Positions 9,117-23,739 of a stretch of 64,000 bases of DNA are shown piece by piece. The stretch is taken from the NCBI GenBank assembly GCA_030655755.1, contig JAUSOQ010000043.1, forward strand, positions 124,001 through 188,000, given 5' to 3'. The first letter of the stretch is position 1. Each line of letters starts with the position of its first letter. The notes beneath the pieces are model-generated. The model saw only the letters and a list, made by a program, of their open reading frames with translations, was not told where the DNA came from and did no database searches. This DNA comes from Coriobacteriia bacterium (GTDB lineage: Bacteria > Actinomycetota > Coriobacteriia > Anaerosomatales > Anaerosomataceae). Both the position numbers and the translations under genes were made by a program.

Positions 9117-11621
9117 ATGAGGGTGCTTGTCGTCGACGATGATCCCTCGGGACGCTATCTGGTCAAATCCATCGTCGTCTCACGTGGTCACGAGGCACTG
9201 GAAGCGGGCGACGGCGAAGAGGCACTTCGCGTGGCGCACGAGAAACGGCCAGACATCGTTATCACCGATATCCTCATGCCTACAATGGACGGCTATCAGC
9301 TGTGCCGAGCTTGGAAGAGCGACCCTGAACTCGCCGCGGTGCCGCTCGTGTTCTACACCGCCTCATACACCGACCCCGCTGACGAACGCTTCGCGACGAG
9401 CCTTGGTGCCGACGGCTTCTGGCGCAAGCCGACCGATCCTGACGTCTTGCTCGCTGCGATCGAGGAGTTGGTGGGCATCAGCGACGAAGGTGCCACACGT
9501 CAACCGCAGATGACCGACGAGACCGAGATATTGCAGGAGTACAGTTCGCGACTTGTGAACAAGCTTGAAGAGAAGGCGGCAAGTCTGGAGAAAGCGAACT
9601 CCGAACTCCGTCGCGCGATGGAGATCCTTGGCGAAGAAGTGGCCATAAAAGCAGGTCTCATCGCTGAACTGAACGCCGACGTGCTCGAACGCAAACGCGT
9701 AGAGGGCGAACTCCGCAACGAGCGCGACTTCACCAGGCAGGTCATCGAGTACTCAGACGTGTTCGTCGCGGTCCTTGATCCACAGTTGAAGGTGATCATC
9801 TTCAGCCATGGAGCTGAACGGGTCACGGGTTACTCGGCAGACGAGGTCGTCGGCAAGGGCTACGCTGAGCTGTTCATTCCACCGGAAGAGCGTGAGCAAC
9901 GCCTGGAACGTGTGAAGAAGATGGCGGTTTCGGGTGTGGAAGCCCAACACTACGAGGCGTCGCTTCTGGCGAAATCCGGCAAGCGCGTGCTCCTGCAGTT
10001 CTCGACGAGCGTGACCCGTGACGCCGATGAGGTCGTTGCGTATCATATCTTCGCGATCGACGTGACCGCTCGTTGTCTTACCGAGAGCGTGGACCACATC
10101 GGCAACGTGATGGACCGGGCCCTACTCACCCCCAAGACGCGTGGCGAGATCATACGGCTGGTCTGTGATGAGTCGGCCGAACGGTTCGGACTCCCTGTCG
10201 TCTTTGTCGGGACGAAGCGCGACGATGGCACGGTCACCTATGAAACGAGTGAAAACGGAAGGCAGTACCTGGCGGTCGAACCAGTGTGCTGGGACACTCC
10301 TGAGGTCATCTACCCCTCAGCTCAGGCCATCATTAGCGGGAAGAGTGTGTTCCGCGAGGTCGGGGATGAAGAAGGTGATATCTGGGCAAAGCACTCGGTC
10401 TCACATGGTCTCACCAGCGCGTTCGCTGTGCCGCTCGTGGTGGACGGAGAGGTCACCGGAGCCATGGTCTTTTGCGCGAGCGATCGACTTCTGTTGGACG
10501 ATGATATGCGCTCGATGCTTGAACGGCTGGCCGGGCGCGTCGCGGTCTCTCTCACGGTTCTTGAGGGGCGCGACCGTATCCAGCTCCAGTCAGCGGCGCT
10601 CGAGTCTGCAGCCGACGGCATCGCCATCACCGATGCAGAGCAGCGGATACAGTGGGTGAACCCGGCCTTCAGCGAGCTGAGCGGTTACAGCGCCGACGAA
10701 GCGGTCGGCATGAGTATGCGTGCGATGAGTCCCGATGATGAGACCTACGATCGGCTCTGTTCCCTTATGGACTCGGCACACAAAGGGGCGCCGGAACATC
10801 TGGATGCCGTTGGCGTACGCAAGGGAGGTTCGCGTTTCTTCGAGACGGTCTCGGTCACGACGGTCGCGAACAGTGATCCGGGTGTGGAGCGCTTCGTATG
10901 GCTCGTGCAAGACGTCACCGAACGCTTACAGCTCGAGCAGTTGAAGTCGAGCTTTGTGGCGACGGTCTCTCATGAGCTGCGCACACCACTCACGAGCATC
11001 ATAGGTTTCACCGATCTGCTCGTGCATATGGAGGTAGAGCAACTCTCACAGCGCGGTCCCGAGCTGTTGCGCAAAGTGCGTGGTCACTCGGTCCACATGA
11101 AACAGCTTGTGGAAGAGCTGCTCGAGGTCTCCATGATGCAGTCCGAGGGCCTGCGGCTGCTCAAACGGCCCAATGACCTTGAGCAGGTCGTGCGCGTGCA
11201 TGCGGATACAGTGGAGCGTACACCGGAGCATCGCTTGTCAATCGATGTGACTGACGATCTACCCATGTGTGTCTGTGATGCCGAGAGGCTCGGGCGAGCG
11301 GTCGCCAACCTCGTCTCGAACGCAGTCAAGTACTCGCCCGACGGCGGACCTGTCGATGTCAGCGTTCGCAAGCAGGGCGATGAAGCGGTGATCTCGGTAT
11401 CGGATCGCGGCGTCGGCCTTGCACCGGAGGACGTGCCGCGACTGTTCGACAGGTTCACGCAAGGTGACATGTCATCGACGCGCTCTTTCGGCGGTATCGG
11501 GCTGGGCCTGTTCGTCGCCGATCAGATCGTGAAGGCACACGGAGGACGCATCGACGTGGAGAGTCGACTCGGGGAAGGCAGTACCTTTACGATCCGTATC
11601 CCGTTCGCAGGCGTGGAGTGA
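9117..11621 (+). CDS. Sensor histidine kinase with N-terminal receiver, PAS, GAF and PAS domains
   Basis: An 834-aa soluble kinase with no membrane segment. A receiver domain with phospho-acceptor D51 (ITDILMP) covers about residues 1-120. A coiled coil at about 135-200 leads to a PAS domain (about 205-325), a GAF-like domain (about 340-480), and a second PAS domain (about 485-605). HisKA contains VATVSHELRTPLTSIIGF, and HATPase_c has NLVSNAVKYSPDGG and GIGLGLFVADQIV. The ATG at 9117 follows AGAGGAGAT. It probably senses a cytoplasmic redox or small-molecule cue and is itself phosphorylated; the signal is unknown. The OmpR-type regulator downstream is a possible partner, though that gene has its own kinase. 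Confidence 0.9.
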   Translation: MRVLVVDDDPSGRYLVKSIVVSRGHEALEAGDGEEALRVAHEKRPDIVITDILMPTMDGYQLCRAWKSDPELAAVPLVFYTASYTDPADERFATSLGADGFWRKPTDPDVLLAAIEELVGISDEGATRQPQMTDETEILQEYSSRLVNKLEEKAASLEKANSELRRAMEILGEEVAIKAGLIAELNADVLERKRVEGELRNERDFTRQVIEYSDVFVAVLDPQLKVIIFSHGAERVTGYSADEVVGKGYAELFIPPEEREQRLERVKKMAVSGVEAQHYEASLLAKSGKRVLLQFSTSVTRDADEVVAYHIFAIDVTARCLTESVDHIGNVMDRALLTPKTRGEIIRLVCDESAERFGLPVVFVGTKRDDGTVTYETSENGRQYLAVEPVCWDTPEVIYPSAQAIISGKSVFREVGDEEGDIWAKHSVSHGLTSAFAVPLVVDGEVTGAMVFCASDRLLLDDDMRSMLERLAGRVAVSLTVLEGRDRIQLQSAALESAADGIAITDAEQRIQWVNPAFSELSGYSADEAVGMSMRAMSPDDETYDRLCSLMDSAHKGAPEHLDAVGVRKGGSRFFETVSVTTVANSDPGVERFVWLVQDVTERLQLEQLKSSFVATVSHELRTPLTSIIGFTDLLVHMEVEQLSQRGPELLRKVRGHSVHMKQLVEELLEVSMMQSEGLRLLKRPNDLEQVVRVHADTVERTPEHRLSIDVTDDLPMCVCDAERLGRAVANLVSNAVKYSPDGGPVDVSVRKQGDEAVISVSDRGVGLAPEDVPRLFDRFTQGDMSSTRSFGGIGLGLFVADQIVKAHGGRIDVESRLGEGSTFTIRIPFAGVE

Positions 11622-11720
11622 GCACACAAGACCTCCACAATCCGTTCGCGTGAGCCACATGGCCGTATGATGTAGTGGGGGCGTGAACGATTCCGGCATG
11701 CGAAGGGCTTGGTCGAAGAG

Positions 11721-12428
11721 GTGGACAGCACACGCAGAGTACTTCTGGTCGAGGACGAACGTCAGACACGCGATGTCGTCGAGGCATATCTGGAACGCGA
11801 CGGGCTGTGGGTCACGGCGATCGGTGACGGGCTGAAGGCCTTCGAAGCGTTCGGTGCCTCGCGCTATGATCTCGTCGTCTTGGACCTTAACCTGCCAGGG
11901 ATGTCCGGTGAGGAGGTCTGTCGTCGGGTTCGGGACCACTCGGATGTGCCGATCATCATGCTGACCGCCAAGGGCACCGAGGAGGAGCGCATCGCCGGTC
12001 TTGACCTCGGAGCCGACGATTACCTCGTAAAGCCGTTCAGTCCACGTGAACTCGCCGCTCGTGTACGAGCGCTGCTGCGCCGCGCGCGCGCTGAGAGCGA
12101 GCCACAACGCTCGCGCGTCTCCTTCGGCACCCTTGAGATGGACCTTGCCGGTCATCGCGTGTGGCTCGACGGCGAAGAGCTCGTTCTCACCGCCAGCGAG
12201 TACAAACTGCTTGCCACGTTGTCGCGGTTCCCGGGGCGGGTGTACTCACGCATGGAACTCGTGGAGAAGGTGCTGGGCTACGACTTCGAGGGCTATGAAC
12301 GCGCCATCGACTCACATGTGAAGAACCTTCGTGCGAAGCTGGACGATGATCCTCGCGAACCGCGCTTCATCCACACGGTCTTCGGTGTGGGCTATCGTTT
12401 CGATGCGCCGACAGACGGAGAGGAGTAG
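11721..12428 (+). CDS. OmpR/PhoB-family response regulator
   Basis: A two-component transcription factor of 235 aa. It has a receiver domain with phospho-Asp D55 in VVLDLNLPGMSG, switch residues IIMLTAKG and KPFSPREL, and a C-terminal winged-helix trans_reg_C domain ending FIHTVFGVGYRFDAP. Start choice is uncertain: GTG 11721 begins at the domain edge but its purine tract (AAGAGG) touches the codon, and TTG 11709 is an alternative. The kinase gene begins 1 bp after its stop, so the two form an operon of the BaeRS/CpxRA style. The target genes cannot be inferred. Confidence 0.92.
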   Translation: MDSTRRVLLVEDERQTRDVVEAYLERDGLWVTAIGDGLKAFEAFGASRYDLVVLDLNLPGMSGEEVCRRVRDHSDVPIIMLTAKGTEEERIAGLDLGADDYLVKPFSPRELAARVRALLRRARAESEPQRSRVSFGTLEMDLAGHRVWLDGEELVLTASEYKLLATLSRFPGRVYSRMELVEKVLGYDFEGYERAIDSHVKNLRAKLDDDPREPRFIHTVFGVGYRFDAPTDGEE

Positions 12429-12429
12429 G

Positions 12430-13809
12430 GTGTCGCGCAGCACGATCGGTTTCCGTCTCGGCATTGCGTTCGCTGCGGTCGCGGCCTTCACCGCGGTGCT
12501 CGCCGCAGCCATCGTTGGTGTGAGTTGGCAGCGTTCTTTCGAGTCTTATGTCCGTGAACGTTTGCAAGAGCGTGCGAATGCTACTGCTTCAATCATCGCA
12601 GACCAGTACCGCATGTCGGGTGATTGGACACACGTAGGGATCCCGGACTCGCTGTACTACCTGCTCGCGGATCTGAACGTCCAGGTCCTTGATGCCGAGG
12701 GTGAGCTGGTCGGCTATGTGCGAAAGCCCGGCGAAGAGCCGAACCAGGACGTCCAGCGGATCACGATCGGTGAGGTCTCGGCCACCGCACCCATCATCGT
12801 CGATGACGAGAGCGTGGGTGAGGTCCGGGTGGCCTCGACTGCGCCGAGCGGGCTGCTGACCGAGCGGGATCTGCGCTTTCGCGCGGCCACGTTCCGTGGG
12901 CTCGGGCTTGCGGCCGTACTTGCCGTGGTCGCTGCGAGTATCGCAGGTGCGCTCTACGCGCGTTCTATCGTGCGTCCCATCAATGCAGTGACCCGTGTCG
13001 CGGTTCGACTACGCTCGGGTGAGAACGAGGCGCGGACCGGTATGGCGGGCACGGACGCCATCAGCCAGCTCGGCAGTACGCTCGATGCGATGGCGGATGC
13101 GGTCGCTGCTGAGCGCACGTTCGAGCGGCAGCTGACCGCTGACGTCGCACATGAGTTGCGCACGCCGTTGCAGGCCATCCAGGCGACCGTCGAGGCGATG
13201 CAGGACGGCGTGATGCCGGTTGACGAGGAACGTCTCGGTATCCTGCATGACGAGACCGTCCGGCTCGGTCGCCTGACCGGTTCGATCCTCGAACTCTCGC
13301 GACTCGAGACGGGTTCTGCATATTTCGAGATGCGTCCTATCGACCTTGCCGAGCCGGTCGAGCAGGCCGTGGAGGGTTCGCGTGCGCTTATGGAGTCGCT
13401 CGGCCTCGGGTTTGAGACCGTCATCCAACGGGGGCCGGTCGTCGTCGGCGACAGGGACCGTCTCACGCAGGCGGTCGGTAACCTGCTCTCCAATGCGGCG
13501 CGCTACACGCCTGAGGGCGGTACCGTGCGTGTGGATGTGCGTGCCGAGGGTCCCGAAGCGCTGCTGGTCGTGAGTGACACCGGTATCGGGATGACCGAGG
13601 AGGAGTACGCTCGGGCTTTTGCGCGCTTCTGGCGCGCTGATCGCGCCCGCACCCGCGCGAGTGGCGGGCTTGGTATCGGCCTCGCGGTCGTCAAGGAGAT
13701 AGTCGAGCGTCACGGCGGTCGCGTGGACATCGTTTCGGCCGAAGGGGAGGGCACCACCGTCACCATCACCCTGCCGCTCGCCGATGACCGTCCGCGCGTG
13801 GTTGTCTGA
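12430..13809 (+). CDS. Membrane sensor histidine kinase (HAMP-HisKA-HATPase)
   Basis: A 459-aa kinase with a first transmembrane segment (about residues 9-31), an extracytoplasmic sensor of about 110 residues, a second transmembrane segment (about 155-180), a HAMP linker starting RSIVRPINAVT, HisKA with LTADVAHELRTPLQAIQ, and HATPase_c with NLLSNAARYTPEGG and GGLGIGLAVVKEIV. The GTG at 12430 follows GGAGAGGAG-like sequence in the end of the regulator gene. It is the cognate kinase of the preceding regulator. The overall layout resembles BaeS; the stimulus is unknown. Confidence 0.92.
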   Translation: MSRSTIGFRLGIAFAAVAAFTAVLAAAIVGVSWQRSFESYVRERLQERANATASIIADQYRMSGDWTHVGIPDSLYYLLADLNVQVLDAEGELVGYVRKPGEEPNQDVQRITIGEVSATAPIIVDDESVGEVRVASTAPSGLLTERDLRFRAATFRGLGLAAVLAVVAASIAGALYARSIVRPINAVTRVAVRLRSGENEARTGMAGTDAISQLGSTLDAMADAVAAERTFERQLTADVAHELRTPLQAIQATVEAMQDGVMPVDEERLGILHDETVRLGRLTGSILELSRLETGSAYFEMRPIDLAEPVEQAVEGSRALMESLGLGFETVIQRGPVVVGDRDRLTQAVGNLLSNAARYTPEGGTVRVDVRAEGPEALLVVSDTGIGMTEEEYARAFARFWRADRARTRASGGLGIGLAVVKEIVERHGGRVDIVSAEGEGTTVTITLPLADDRPRVVV

Positions 13810-13849
13810 ACGACGACGACCTGGTATCTTCGCACAAGACCTTTAATAC

Positions 13850-14559
<710 letters not shown>

Positions 14560-15495
14560 ATGCTTTCGTGCAAGCACATCATGACGATGGACGACCTCAC
14601 GCCCGATGACATCATCGCGATCCTGGATACCGCTGACTCGTTCAAGGAAGTCAACGAGCGTCGCATCAAAAAGCTGCCGACCCTGCGTGGTCGGACGATC
14701 GTGAACCTGTTCCTGGAGCCGAGTACGCGCACGCGCACCAGCTTCGAGATCGCCGCCAAGCGCCTGTCGGCCGACGGCATCAACTTCGCCGCCTCGGCGT
14801 CGGCCACGGTCAAAGGTGAGTCGCTGCGCGACACTGCTGCGACGCTGTCAGCGATGGCATGCGATCTTGTCGTCGTACGTCACAAGTACGCTGGCGCGCC
14901 GCAGATGCTGGCCGAGTGTATGGACGCGCACATCGTCAACGGTGGCGACGGTATCCACCAGCACCCGACCCAGGCGTTGCTCGACCTGTTCACGATGCGC
15001 GAGAAGCTCGGCCGCCTTGAGGGTTTGACCGTAGGCATCGTCGGCGACATCTGCCACAGCCGTGTCGCCGGCTCGCTGGTGCCGGCGCTCCGAAAGGTGG
15101 GAGCACGACCGATCATCATCGGTCCGCCCACGCTCATGCCCGCGCGTCCCGATATCATGGGCGCCGATGTCGCGTACTCGCTGGATGAAGTCCTGCCCCA
15201 GCTCGATGTCGCCTACATGTTGAGGGTCCAGTTCGAGCGAGCCGCGCGGATGCCGTTCCCGTCCAATCGCGAGTACGCCAGGTTCTACGGGATGAATGCG
15301 ACACGCCTCGCCTCGGCCAGACCCGAGATGATCGTCATGCACCCCGGTCCCATGAACCGCGGCGTTGAGATCTCCTCCGAGGTTGCCGATTCGCCGCGAT
15401 CGCACGTGCTTGACCAGGTGAATGCCGGAGTCGCAGTACGCATGGCCGTGATGTACCTACTGTTGGGAGGTGCCGACAGTGGCGCTGCTGCTTAA
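14560..15495 (+). CDS. pyrB: Aspartate carbamoyltransferase catalytic subunit
   Basis: It condenses carbamoyl phosphate with aspartate to N-carbamoyl-aspartate, the committed step of UMP synthesis. The 311-aa product shows the carbamoyl phosphate loop LEPSTRTRTSFEIAAKRL, the HPTQALLDLFT motif and the aspartate-binding HPGPMNRGVEI. No pyrI regulatory gene is adjacent, as is usual outside enterobacteria. The gene abuts pyrR and overlaps pyrC. Confidence 0.97.
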   Translation: MLSCKHIMTMDDLTPDDIIAILDTADSFKEVNERRIKKLPTLRGRTIVNLFLEPSTRTRTSFEIAAKRLSADGINFAASASATVKGESLRDTAATLSAMACDLVVVRHKYAGAPQMLAECMDAHIVNGGDGIHQHPTQALLDLFTMREKLGRLEGLTVGIVGDICHSRVAGSLVPALRKVGARPIIIGPPTLMPARPDIMGADVAYSLDEVLPQLDVAYMLRVQFERAARMPFPSNREYARFYGMNATRLASARPEMIVMHPGPMNRGVEISSEVADSPRSHVLDQVNAGVAVRMAVMYLLLGGADSGAAA

Positions 15496-16768
15496 GGGAG
15501 GCCGGGTCGTCGACCCGGCAGTCGGACTCGACGCTGTCTGCGACGTGCTGATCCGCGATGGTGTCATCGTCGAGATCGGTAGTGATCTTACGATGGCCAA
15601 GGGCGAGACCGTCGACTGCGCCGAGAAGATCGTACTGCCCGGTCTGGTGGATGCGCACACGCACCTGCGCGAGCCGGGTCGCGAGGATAAGGAGACGATC
15701 GCCTCGGGTACGCGCGCCGCAGCGCACGGTGGCTTCACTGCCGTCTGTGCGATGGCGAACACGGACCCGGTCTGCGATACCGGGTCGAAGGTACGCTTCG
15801 TGGTCGAGCGAGCCGAAGAGACCGGTGTCGTTCGCGTGTACCCGATCGGTGCGGTGACCAAAGGCCAGTCAGGTGAGGGGCTTGCCGAGATCGGCGACAT
15901 GCTGGCCGAGGGCGCCGTTGCGTTCTCCGACGACGGTCACCCCGTCGCCTCGGCAGGCATGACACGCGTGGCGATGGAGTACCTCAAGGGCTTTGGCGCG
16001 ACGCTCATCTCACATGCCGAGGAAGAGTCGCTTTCCGGTGACGGCGTCGTGAACGAGGGCGTCGTATCCACTCGTATGGGACTGCCTGGTCAGCCTGCCG
16101 CCGCCGAGGAGGTCATGGTCGCTCGCGATATCCGACTGGCCGAACTCACCGGATGCCGGTTGCACCTCGCGCATCTCTCGACCGCAGGCTCGGTAGCGCT
16201 CGTGCGTGCGGCCAAGGAGCGTGGGCTTTCGGTGACGTGCGAGGTCACGCCACATCACCTCTTCTTGGATGAGGATGCGCTGCTCAGCTACGACACGAAC
16301 CTGAAGATGAACCCGCCGTTGCGTACTGCCGAGGACCGAGCGGCGCTCGTCGAAGCGCTACGGGACGGTACGGTCGACTGCATCGCCACCGATCACGCCC
16401 CGCACGCGCCACACGAGAAGGAACTGGAGTTCGAGCTGGCTCCCTTCGGGACGACGGGACTGGAGACCGCTCTCTCTCTGGTGAACACGCACCTTGTGGC
16501 CACCGAGAAGCTCACCTGGGCCGATGTGGCGCGCCTCATGGCACACGGCCCGCGTGCGGCGCTCGGACTGCCGGTGGTCACGCTGGAGGCCGGGTCTGTC
16601 GCGGACATCACCATCGTGGATCCCGAGGCTCGCGTCGAGGTCACCCGCGACTGGTTCTACTCAAAATCACGCAACTCGGCGTTCCTCGGCCACAGACTGC
16701 TCGGCAAGGCGAGTGACGTGCTGATCGGCGGGTACTTCGCCCTCCGTAACGGAAAGGTGGTCGAGTGA
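15479..16768 (+). CDS. pyrC: Dihydroorotase
   Basis: A type I dihydroorotase of 429 aa that cyclises N-carbamoyl-aspartate to dihydroorotate. Metal ligands are visible in [31 protein letters not shown] and the catalytic [13 protein letters not shown]. The GTG at 15479 was chosen because GGGAGG stands about 8 nt upstream inside pyrB; a GTG at 15470 is too close to that site. The overlap with pyrB is 17 bp and with carA 4 bp, so expression is tightly coupled. Confidence 0.96.
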   Translation: MALLLKGGRVVDPAVGLDAVCDVLIRDGVIVEIGSDLTMAKGETVDCAEKIVLPGLVDAHTHLREPGREDKETIASGTRAAAHGGFTAVCAMANTDPVCDTGSKVRFVVERAEETGVVRVYPIGAVTKGQSGEGLAEIGDMLAEGAVAFSDDGHPVASAGMTRVAMEYLKGFGATLISHAEEESLSGDGVVNEGVVSTRMGLPGQPAAAEEVMVARDIRLAELTGCRLHLAHLSTAGSVALVRAAKERGLSVTCEVTPHHLFLDEDALLSYDTNLKMNPPLRTAEDRAALVEALRDGTVDCIATDHAPHAPHEKELEFELAPFGTTGLETALSLVNTHLVATEKLTWADVARLMAHGPRAALGLPVVTLEAGSVADITIVDPEARVEVTRDWFYSKSRNSAFLGHRLLGKASDVLIGGYFALRNGKVVE

Positions 16769-18024
16769 CCGGCAAGCGACGCGCACTGCTCGCGCTCGAG
16801 GACGGGACGCTCTTTTCGGGCATCAGTTGCGGTGTTCCCGGCGAGACGACGGGCGAGGCCGTCTTCAACACCTCGCTCGTGGGCTACCAGGAGGTCTTCA
16901 CCGACCCGAGCTATGCGGGTCAGATCGTCACGATGACGATGCCGCACATCGGCAACTACGGTGTGAACGGGGCCGACATGGAGTCGCGCGGTGTGTTCGC
17001 GGCCGGTTTCGTCGTGCGCGAGCTGTCGTCGATGGCATCGAACTGGCGTGCCGAGGAGACCTTGCGCGAGTTCTTCGAGCGTCACGCCGTGGTCGCCATC
17101 GAGGGCGTCGACACCCGTCGCCTCACGCGCCACATCCGCGATCAAGGCGCGATGCGTGCCGTGCTCTCCACCGAGGACCTGGACCCGGCATCGCTCGTCG
17201 CGAAGGCTCAGGCGGCCCCCGGACTCGTGGGACGCGATCTTGTGGCCGAGGTGGCCGTCACCGAACGCTACACCTGGGGCGATGAGATGCCGCCCGACTG
17301 CGAACTCCCGGTCGACACCGGCGTGCTGAGTGCTACACCGCGCTATCGCGTCGTTGCATACGACTCGGGCGTGAAGTACAACATCTTACGCCGAATGGCC
17401 GAGCATGACTGCGAGGTCATCGTCGTACCACCCACAACGAGTGCTGAAGAGGTGCTTGTCCTGGAGCCCGATGGCATCTTCCTGGCCAACGGACCCGGCG
17501 ATCCCGCTGCGGTCGACTACCTGTATCGCACGCTGCGAGAGCTTCTCGGCGTCAAACCGGTGTTCGGCATCTGCCTGGGACACCAGATGCTCTCGCTGGC
17601 GCTGGGTGCTGACACCTATAAGCTCAAGTACGGTCACCGTGGCGGTAATCAGCCGGTAAAAAACCTCCTTACCGGCCGGGTGGAGATCACGAGTCAGAAC
17701 CACGGGTTCTGCGTCGACTTCGCCTCGATCGGGCCGCTCGTGCCTGAGCTGTGTGGTGAGCTCACGCTGGATCCGGCCGATCTGGGCGCCTGGGTGCGTG
17801 CGGGGGTGGCGCCGGTAGTGCGATCGGAGCGCTTCGGTCCGGTGCAGCTCACCCACGTGAACCTGAACGACATGACGGTGGAAGGTGTGCGGCCGCTGGA
17901 GATACCGGCGTTCTCGGTGCAGTACCATCCCGAGGCGGCTCCGGGGCCACATGATGCGCGGTACCTGTTCGGTTCGTTCACGCGGCTCATGGACGGCCAC
18001 CAGGACATCTTCGGCGAGGGGTAG
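16765..18024 (+). CDS. carA: Carbamoyl phosphate synthase small subunit
   Basis: The glutaminase subunit (419 aa) releases ammonia from glutamine for CarB. The N-terminal CPSase_sm domain contains [18 protein letters not shown], and the class I amidotransferase domain has the catalytic Cys in [15 protein letters not shown] with the His-Glu pair in [13 protein letters not shown] region between them is slightly longer than in E. coli. The GTG start overlaps the pyrC stop, and carB follows after 5 bp. Confidence 0.97.
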   Translation: MTGKRRALLALEDGTLFSGISCGVPGETTGEAVFNTSLVGYQEVFTDPSYAGQIVTMTMPHIGNYGVNGADMESRGVFAAGFVVRELSSMASNWRAEETLREFFERHAVVAIEGVDTRRLTRHIRDQGAMRAVLSTEDLDPASLVAKAQAAPGLVGRDLVAEVAVTERYTWGDEMPPDCELPVDTGVLSATPRYRVVAYDSGVKYNILRRMAEHDCEVIVVPPTTSAEEVLVLEPDGIFLANGPGDPAAVDYLYRTLRELLGVKPVFGICLGHQMLSLALGADTYKLKYGHRGGNQPVKNLLTGRVEITSQNHGFCVDFASIGPLVPELCGELTLDPADLGAWVRAGVAPVVRSERFGPVQLTHVNLNDMTVEGVRPLEIPAFSVQYHPEAAPGPHDARYLFGSFTRLMDGHQDIFGEG

Positions 18025-18029
18025 GGGCA

Positions 18030-21241
<3,212 letters not shown>

Positions 21242-21245
<4 letters not shown>

Positions 21246-22066
21246 CCTGCGGCAGCGACGGCGGACTCGAGCGCATGCTGCTGGAGCGCGTGACGGTGCT
21301 CGGCAACGAGCGCGTCACCGAGGGCGTCGGGCTCGTGGTGCTTGAGGCGCCCCGTGTCGCTCGAGGCGTGCGCCCCGGACAGTTCGTGCATCTGCGTATC
21401 GCCGAGGGGCGCGACTTCATCCTGCGTCGTCCGTTCTCGGTGCACCGCGCGAGCGGCGAGCGACTCGAGATCCTCTATCAGGTGCTCGGCGTGGGTACGC
21501 GAGCGCTGTCTCTGGCCGAGCGTGGTGAGGAGATGGATCTGATCGGTCCTCTCGGCCACGGTTGGGAGATGCCCGACACGCTTTCACATGCATTGCTCGT
21601 GTGTGGCGGGCTGGGCTCGGCGCCGATGGGAATGCTTGCGATCGAGCTTGCCGAGAAAGGCGTGGCCGTGACCGTTGCACAGGGGGCGTCGACCGCCGGG
21701 CGGCTCGTCGCCCGCGAGCTCTTCGCCGACGTGGCGCGTCGCCACGAGATCGCCACCGACGACGGCTCGGCGGGTGAGCGCGGGTTCGTGACCGCGCTCG
21801 TCGAGCCGCTGGTCGCACAGGACCGGCCAGACATCGTCTACGTCTGCGGCCCGGAACCGATGGAGCGCATCGTGGCCGCGCAGGCGGCGACCGCGGGCGT
21901 GCCATGTCAGGTGTCGCTGGAACGTCTCATGGGTTGTGGCATCGGCGCGTGCCTTTCATGCGTGGTGAGCACCGTGCACGGGCAGAAACGTGCATGCGTT
22001 GACGGCCCCGTCTTCAACGCTGAAGAGGTGCTCTGGGCCAGCGCCGAGATACCCCCGAAGTATTAG
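21242..22066 (+). CDS. pyrK: Dihydroorotate dehydrogenase electron transfer subunit
   Basis: PyrK carries FAD and a [2Fe-2S] cluster and passes electrons from PyrD to NAD. The 274-aa product has a FAD-binding domain ([10 protein letters not shown], then [13 protein letters not shown]), an NAD-binding domain ([16 protein letters not shown], then VYVCGPEPM), and a C-terminal cluster motif CGIGACLSC with a fourth Cys in [10 protein letters not shown]. Adjacent pyrD of class 1B confirms the pairing. The start GTG overlaps the carB stop by 4 bp. Confidence 0.96.
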
Positions 22067-22073
22067 GAGGAAC

Positions 22074-22994
22074 GTGAACCATACCGTCGACATGAGGGTG
22101 AGGCTCGGGTCGCTCGAGCTGCGTAACCCGGTCGTGACCGCCTCAGGCACGTTCGCCTCGGGTCGTGAGTACGCCGGGTTCGTGGAGTTGGAGCGACTCG
22201 GAGCGATCGTCACAAAGGGCGTCTCACTGCACCCGTGGGCAGGCAACGCCAGCCCACGTATCGCCGAGACCGCGAGCGGCATGCTCAACTCCATCGGCCT
22301 CCAGAACCCGGGCGTGGAGGCGTTTTGCGCCAGCGACCTCGTGTGGCTCGCCACGCGTGACGTGCCCGTCATCGTGAACATAAGCGGTCACAGCGTGGCC
22401 GAGTATGTCGCGGTGGCCGAGCGTCTTGAAGCCGAAGCCGTTGTGAGCGCGCTCGAGGTGAACATCTCCTGCCCCAACGTGGATGAAGGCGGTATGGCGT
22501 TCGGGACGAGTCGCTCGGCTGCTGCCGAGGTCACCCGCGCGGTCCGCTCGGCCACACGCAAGCCTCTCATCGTCAAGCTGACCCCCAACGTCACCGACAT
22601 CACTGAGATCGCGCGTGCGGTGGAGGCCGAAGGGGCGGACGGTGTCTCGCTCATCAACACGCTGCTGGGCATGGCGATCGACACCGACACGTTCCACCCC
22701 AAGCTTGCGCGGGCAGTAGGCGGTCTGTCGGGTCCTGCGGTCAAGCCTGTCGCCGTGCGTATGGTGTGGCAGGTGGCCTCGGCGGTCAGCATCCCGGTCA
22801 TCGGCATGGGTGGTATCGCGACGGCCGAGGACGCTGTCGAGTTCATGCTTGCCGGCGCGACTGCGGTCGCCGTGGGTACCGCCAACTTCGTTGATCCCAC
22901 AGCGACCATGCGCATCACAGAAGGACTCGAAGCGTTCTGTCTCAAGCGGGGGATCGGGCGTGTGGCCGAGCTCACCGGCGCCGTGAGGCTCTGA
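22074..22994 (+). CDS. pyrD: Dihydroorotate dehydrogenase, class 1B catalytic subunit
   Basis: It oxidises dihydroorotate to orotate using FMN, with electrons leaving through PyrK. The 306-aa product has [18 protein letters not shown] at the N-terminus, the active-site Cys in [11 protein letters not shown], and the FMN phosphate site [20 protein letters not shown]. The GTG at 22074 follows TTAGGAGGAAC. The NAD-linked 1B type fits an anaerobe. Confidence 0.96.
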   Translation: MNHTVDMRVRLGSLELRNPVVTASGTFASGREYAGFVELERLGAIVTKGVSLHPWAGNASPRIAETASGMLNSIGLQNPGVEAFCASDLVWLATRDVPVIVNISGHSVAEYVAVAERLEAEAVVSALEVNISCPNVDEGGMAFGTSRSAAAEVTRAVRSATRKPLIVKLTPNVTDITEIARAVEAEGADGVSLINTLLGMAIDTDTFHPKLARAVGGLSGPAVKPVAVRMVWQVASAVSIPVIGMGGIATAEDAVEFMLAGATAVAVGTANFVDPTATMRITEGLEAFCLKRGIGRVAELTGAVRL

Positions 22995-23035
22995 GAAGTG
23001 GGAGTGTGAAGACCGTTCCTGACCGAAAGGACATC

Positions 23036-23737
23036 ATGCGCGATTCGATCATCGTCGCCCTCGACCTGCCCGACGGCGAAGCCGCTCTCGAGGTGGCCCG
23101 TTCCCTCAAGGGACACGTGACCTGGGTCAAGGTGGGCATGACGCTCTTTTATGCCGCAGGCCCCGGCATCGTGCGAGAGCTGCGTGCTCTCGGCTTCAAG
23201 GTGTTCGTCGACCTTAAGTTGCACGACATCCCGCACCAGGTGGAAGGTGCGTGCAGGATGCTCGTGCGCCAGGGCGCCGATCTGTTCACGGTGCACGCAG
23301 CGGGCGGTCGGGCGATGCTGGAGGCGGCGGTATCGGCGACCGCCAAAGCTGCCGAGAAGTTCCGCGTCCCGTGCCCGCAGATCGTCGCGGTCACCGTGCT
23401 TACAAGCCTTGACGACGCGGCGCTCGCGGAGATCGGGTGCGAGCGAACATCAGCCGAGCAGGTGCGTGCGCTTGCGATGCTTGCCGCCGAGACCGGCGTC
23501 GACGGTGTCGTCTGTTCGCCACAGGAGGCGGCAGAGATGCGCGCATTGCTCGGGCCCGACGCACTCGTCGTCACGCCGGGCGTACGTCCCGTGTGGGCCG
23601 AAGCGGGCGATCAGGCGCGTGTCGCGACGCCTGCCGAAGCGCTCGAGGCGGGTGCGAGTCACCTGGTCATCGGTCGTCCCATCACCGGTGCAAAGAACCC
23701 GGCAGCCGCCGTCAAACGCATCATCGAGGGGGAGTAG
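23036..23737 (+). CDS. pyrF: Orotidine 5'-phosphate decarboxylase
   Basis: It decarboxylates OMP to UMP, the final step of the pathway. The 233-aa barrel has IVALDLPDGEAAL, the catalytic Lys/Asp network in FVDLKLHDIPHQVEG, and the phosphate-binding TPGVRP and VIGRPITGAKNP. ATG 23036 follows AAAGGAC. It is the last-but-one gene of the operon and pyrE starts 2 bp after its stop. Confidence 0.96.
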   Translation: MRDSIIVALDLPDGEAALEVARSLKGHVTWVKVGMTLFYAAGPGIVRELRALGFKVFVDLKLHDIPHQVEGACRMLVRQGADLFTVHAAGGRAMLEAAVSATAKAAEKFRVPCPQIVAVTVLTSLDDAALAEIGCERTSAEQVRALAMLAAETGVDGVVCSPQEAAEMRALLGPDALVVTPGVRPVWAEAGDQARVATPAEALEAGASHLVIGRPITGAKNPAAAVKRIIEGE

Positions 23738-23739
23738 CG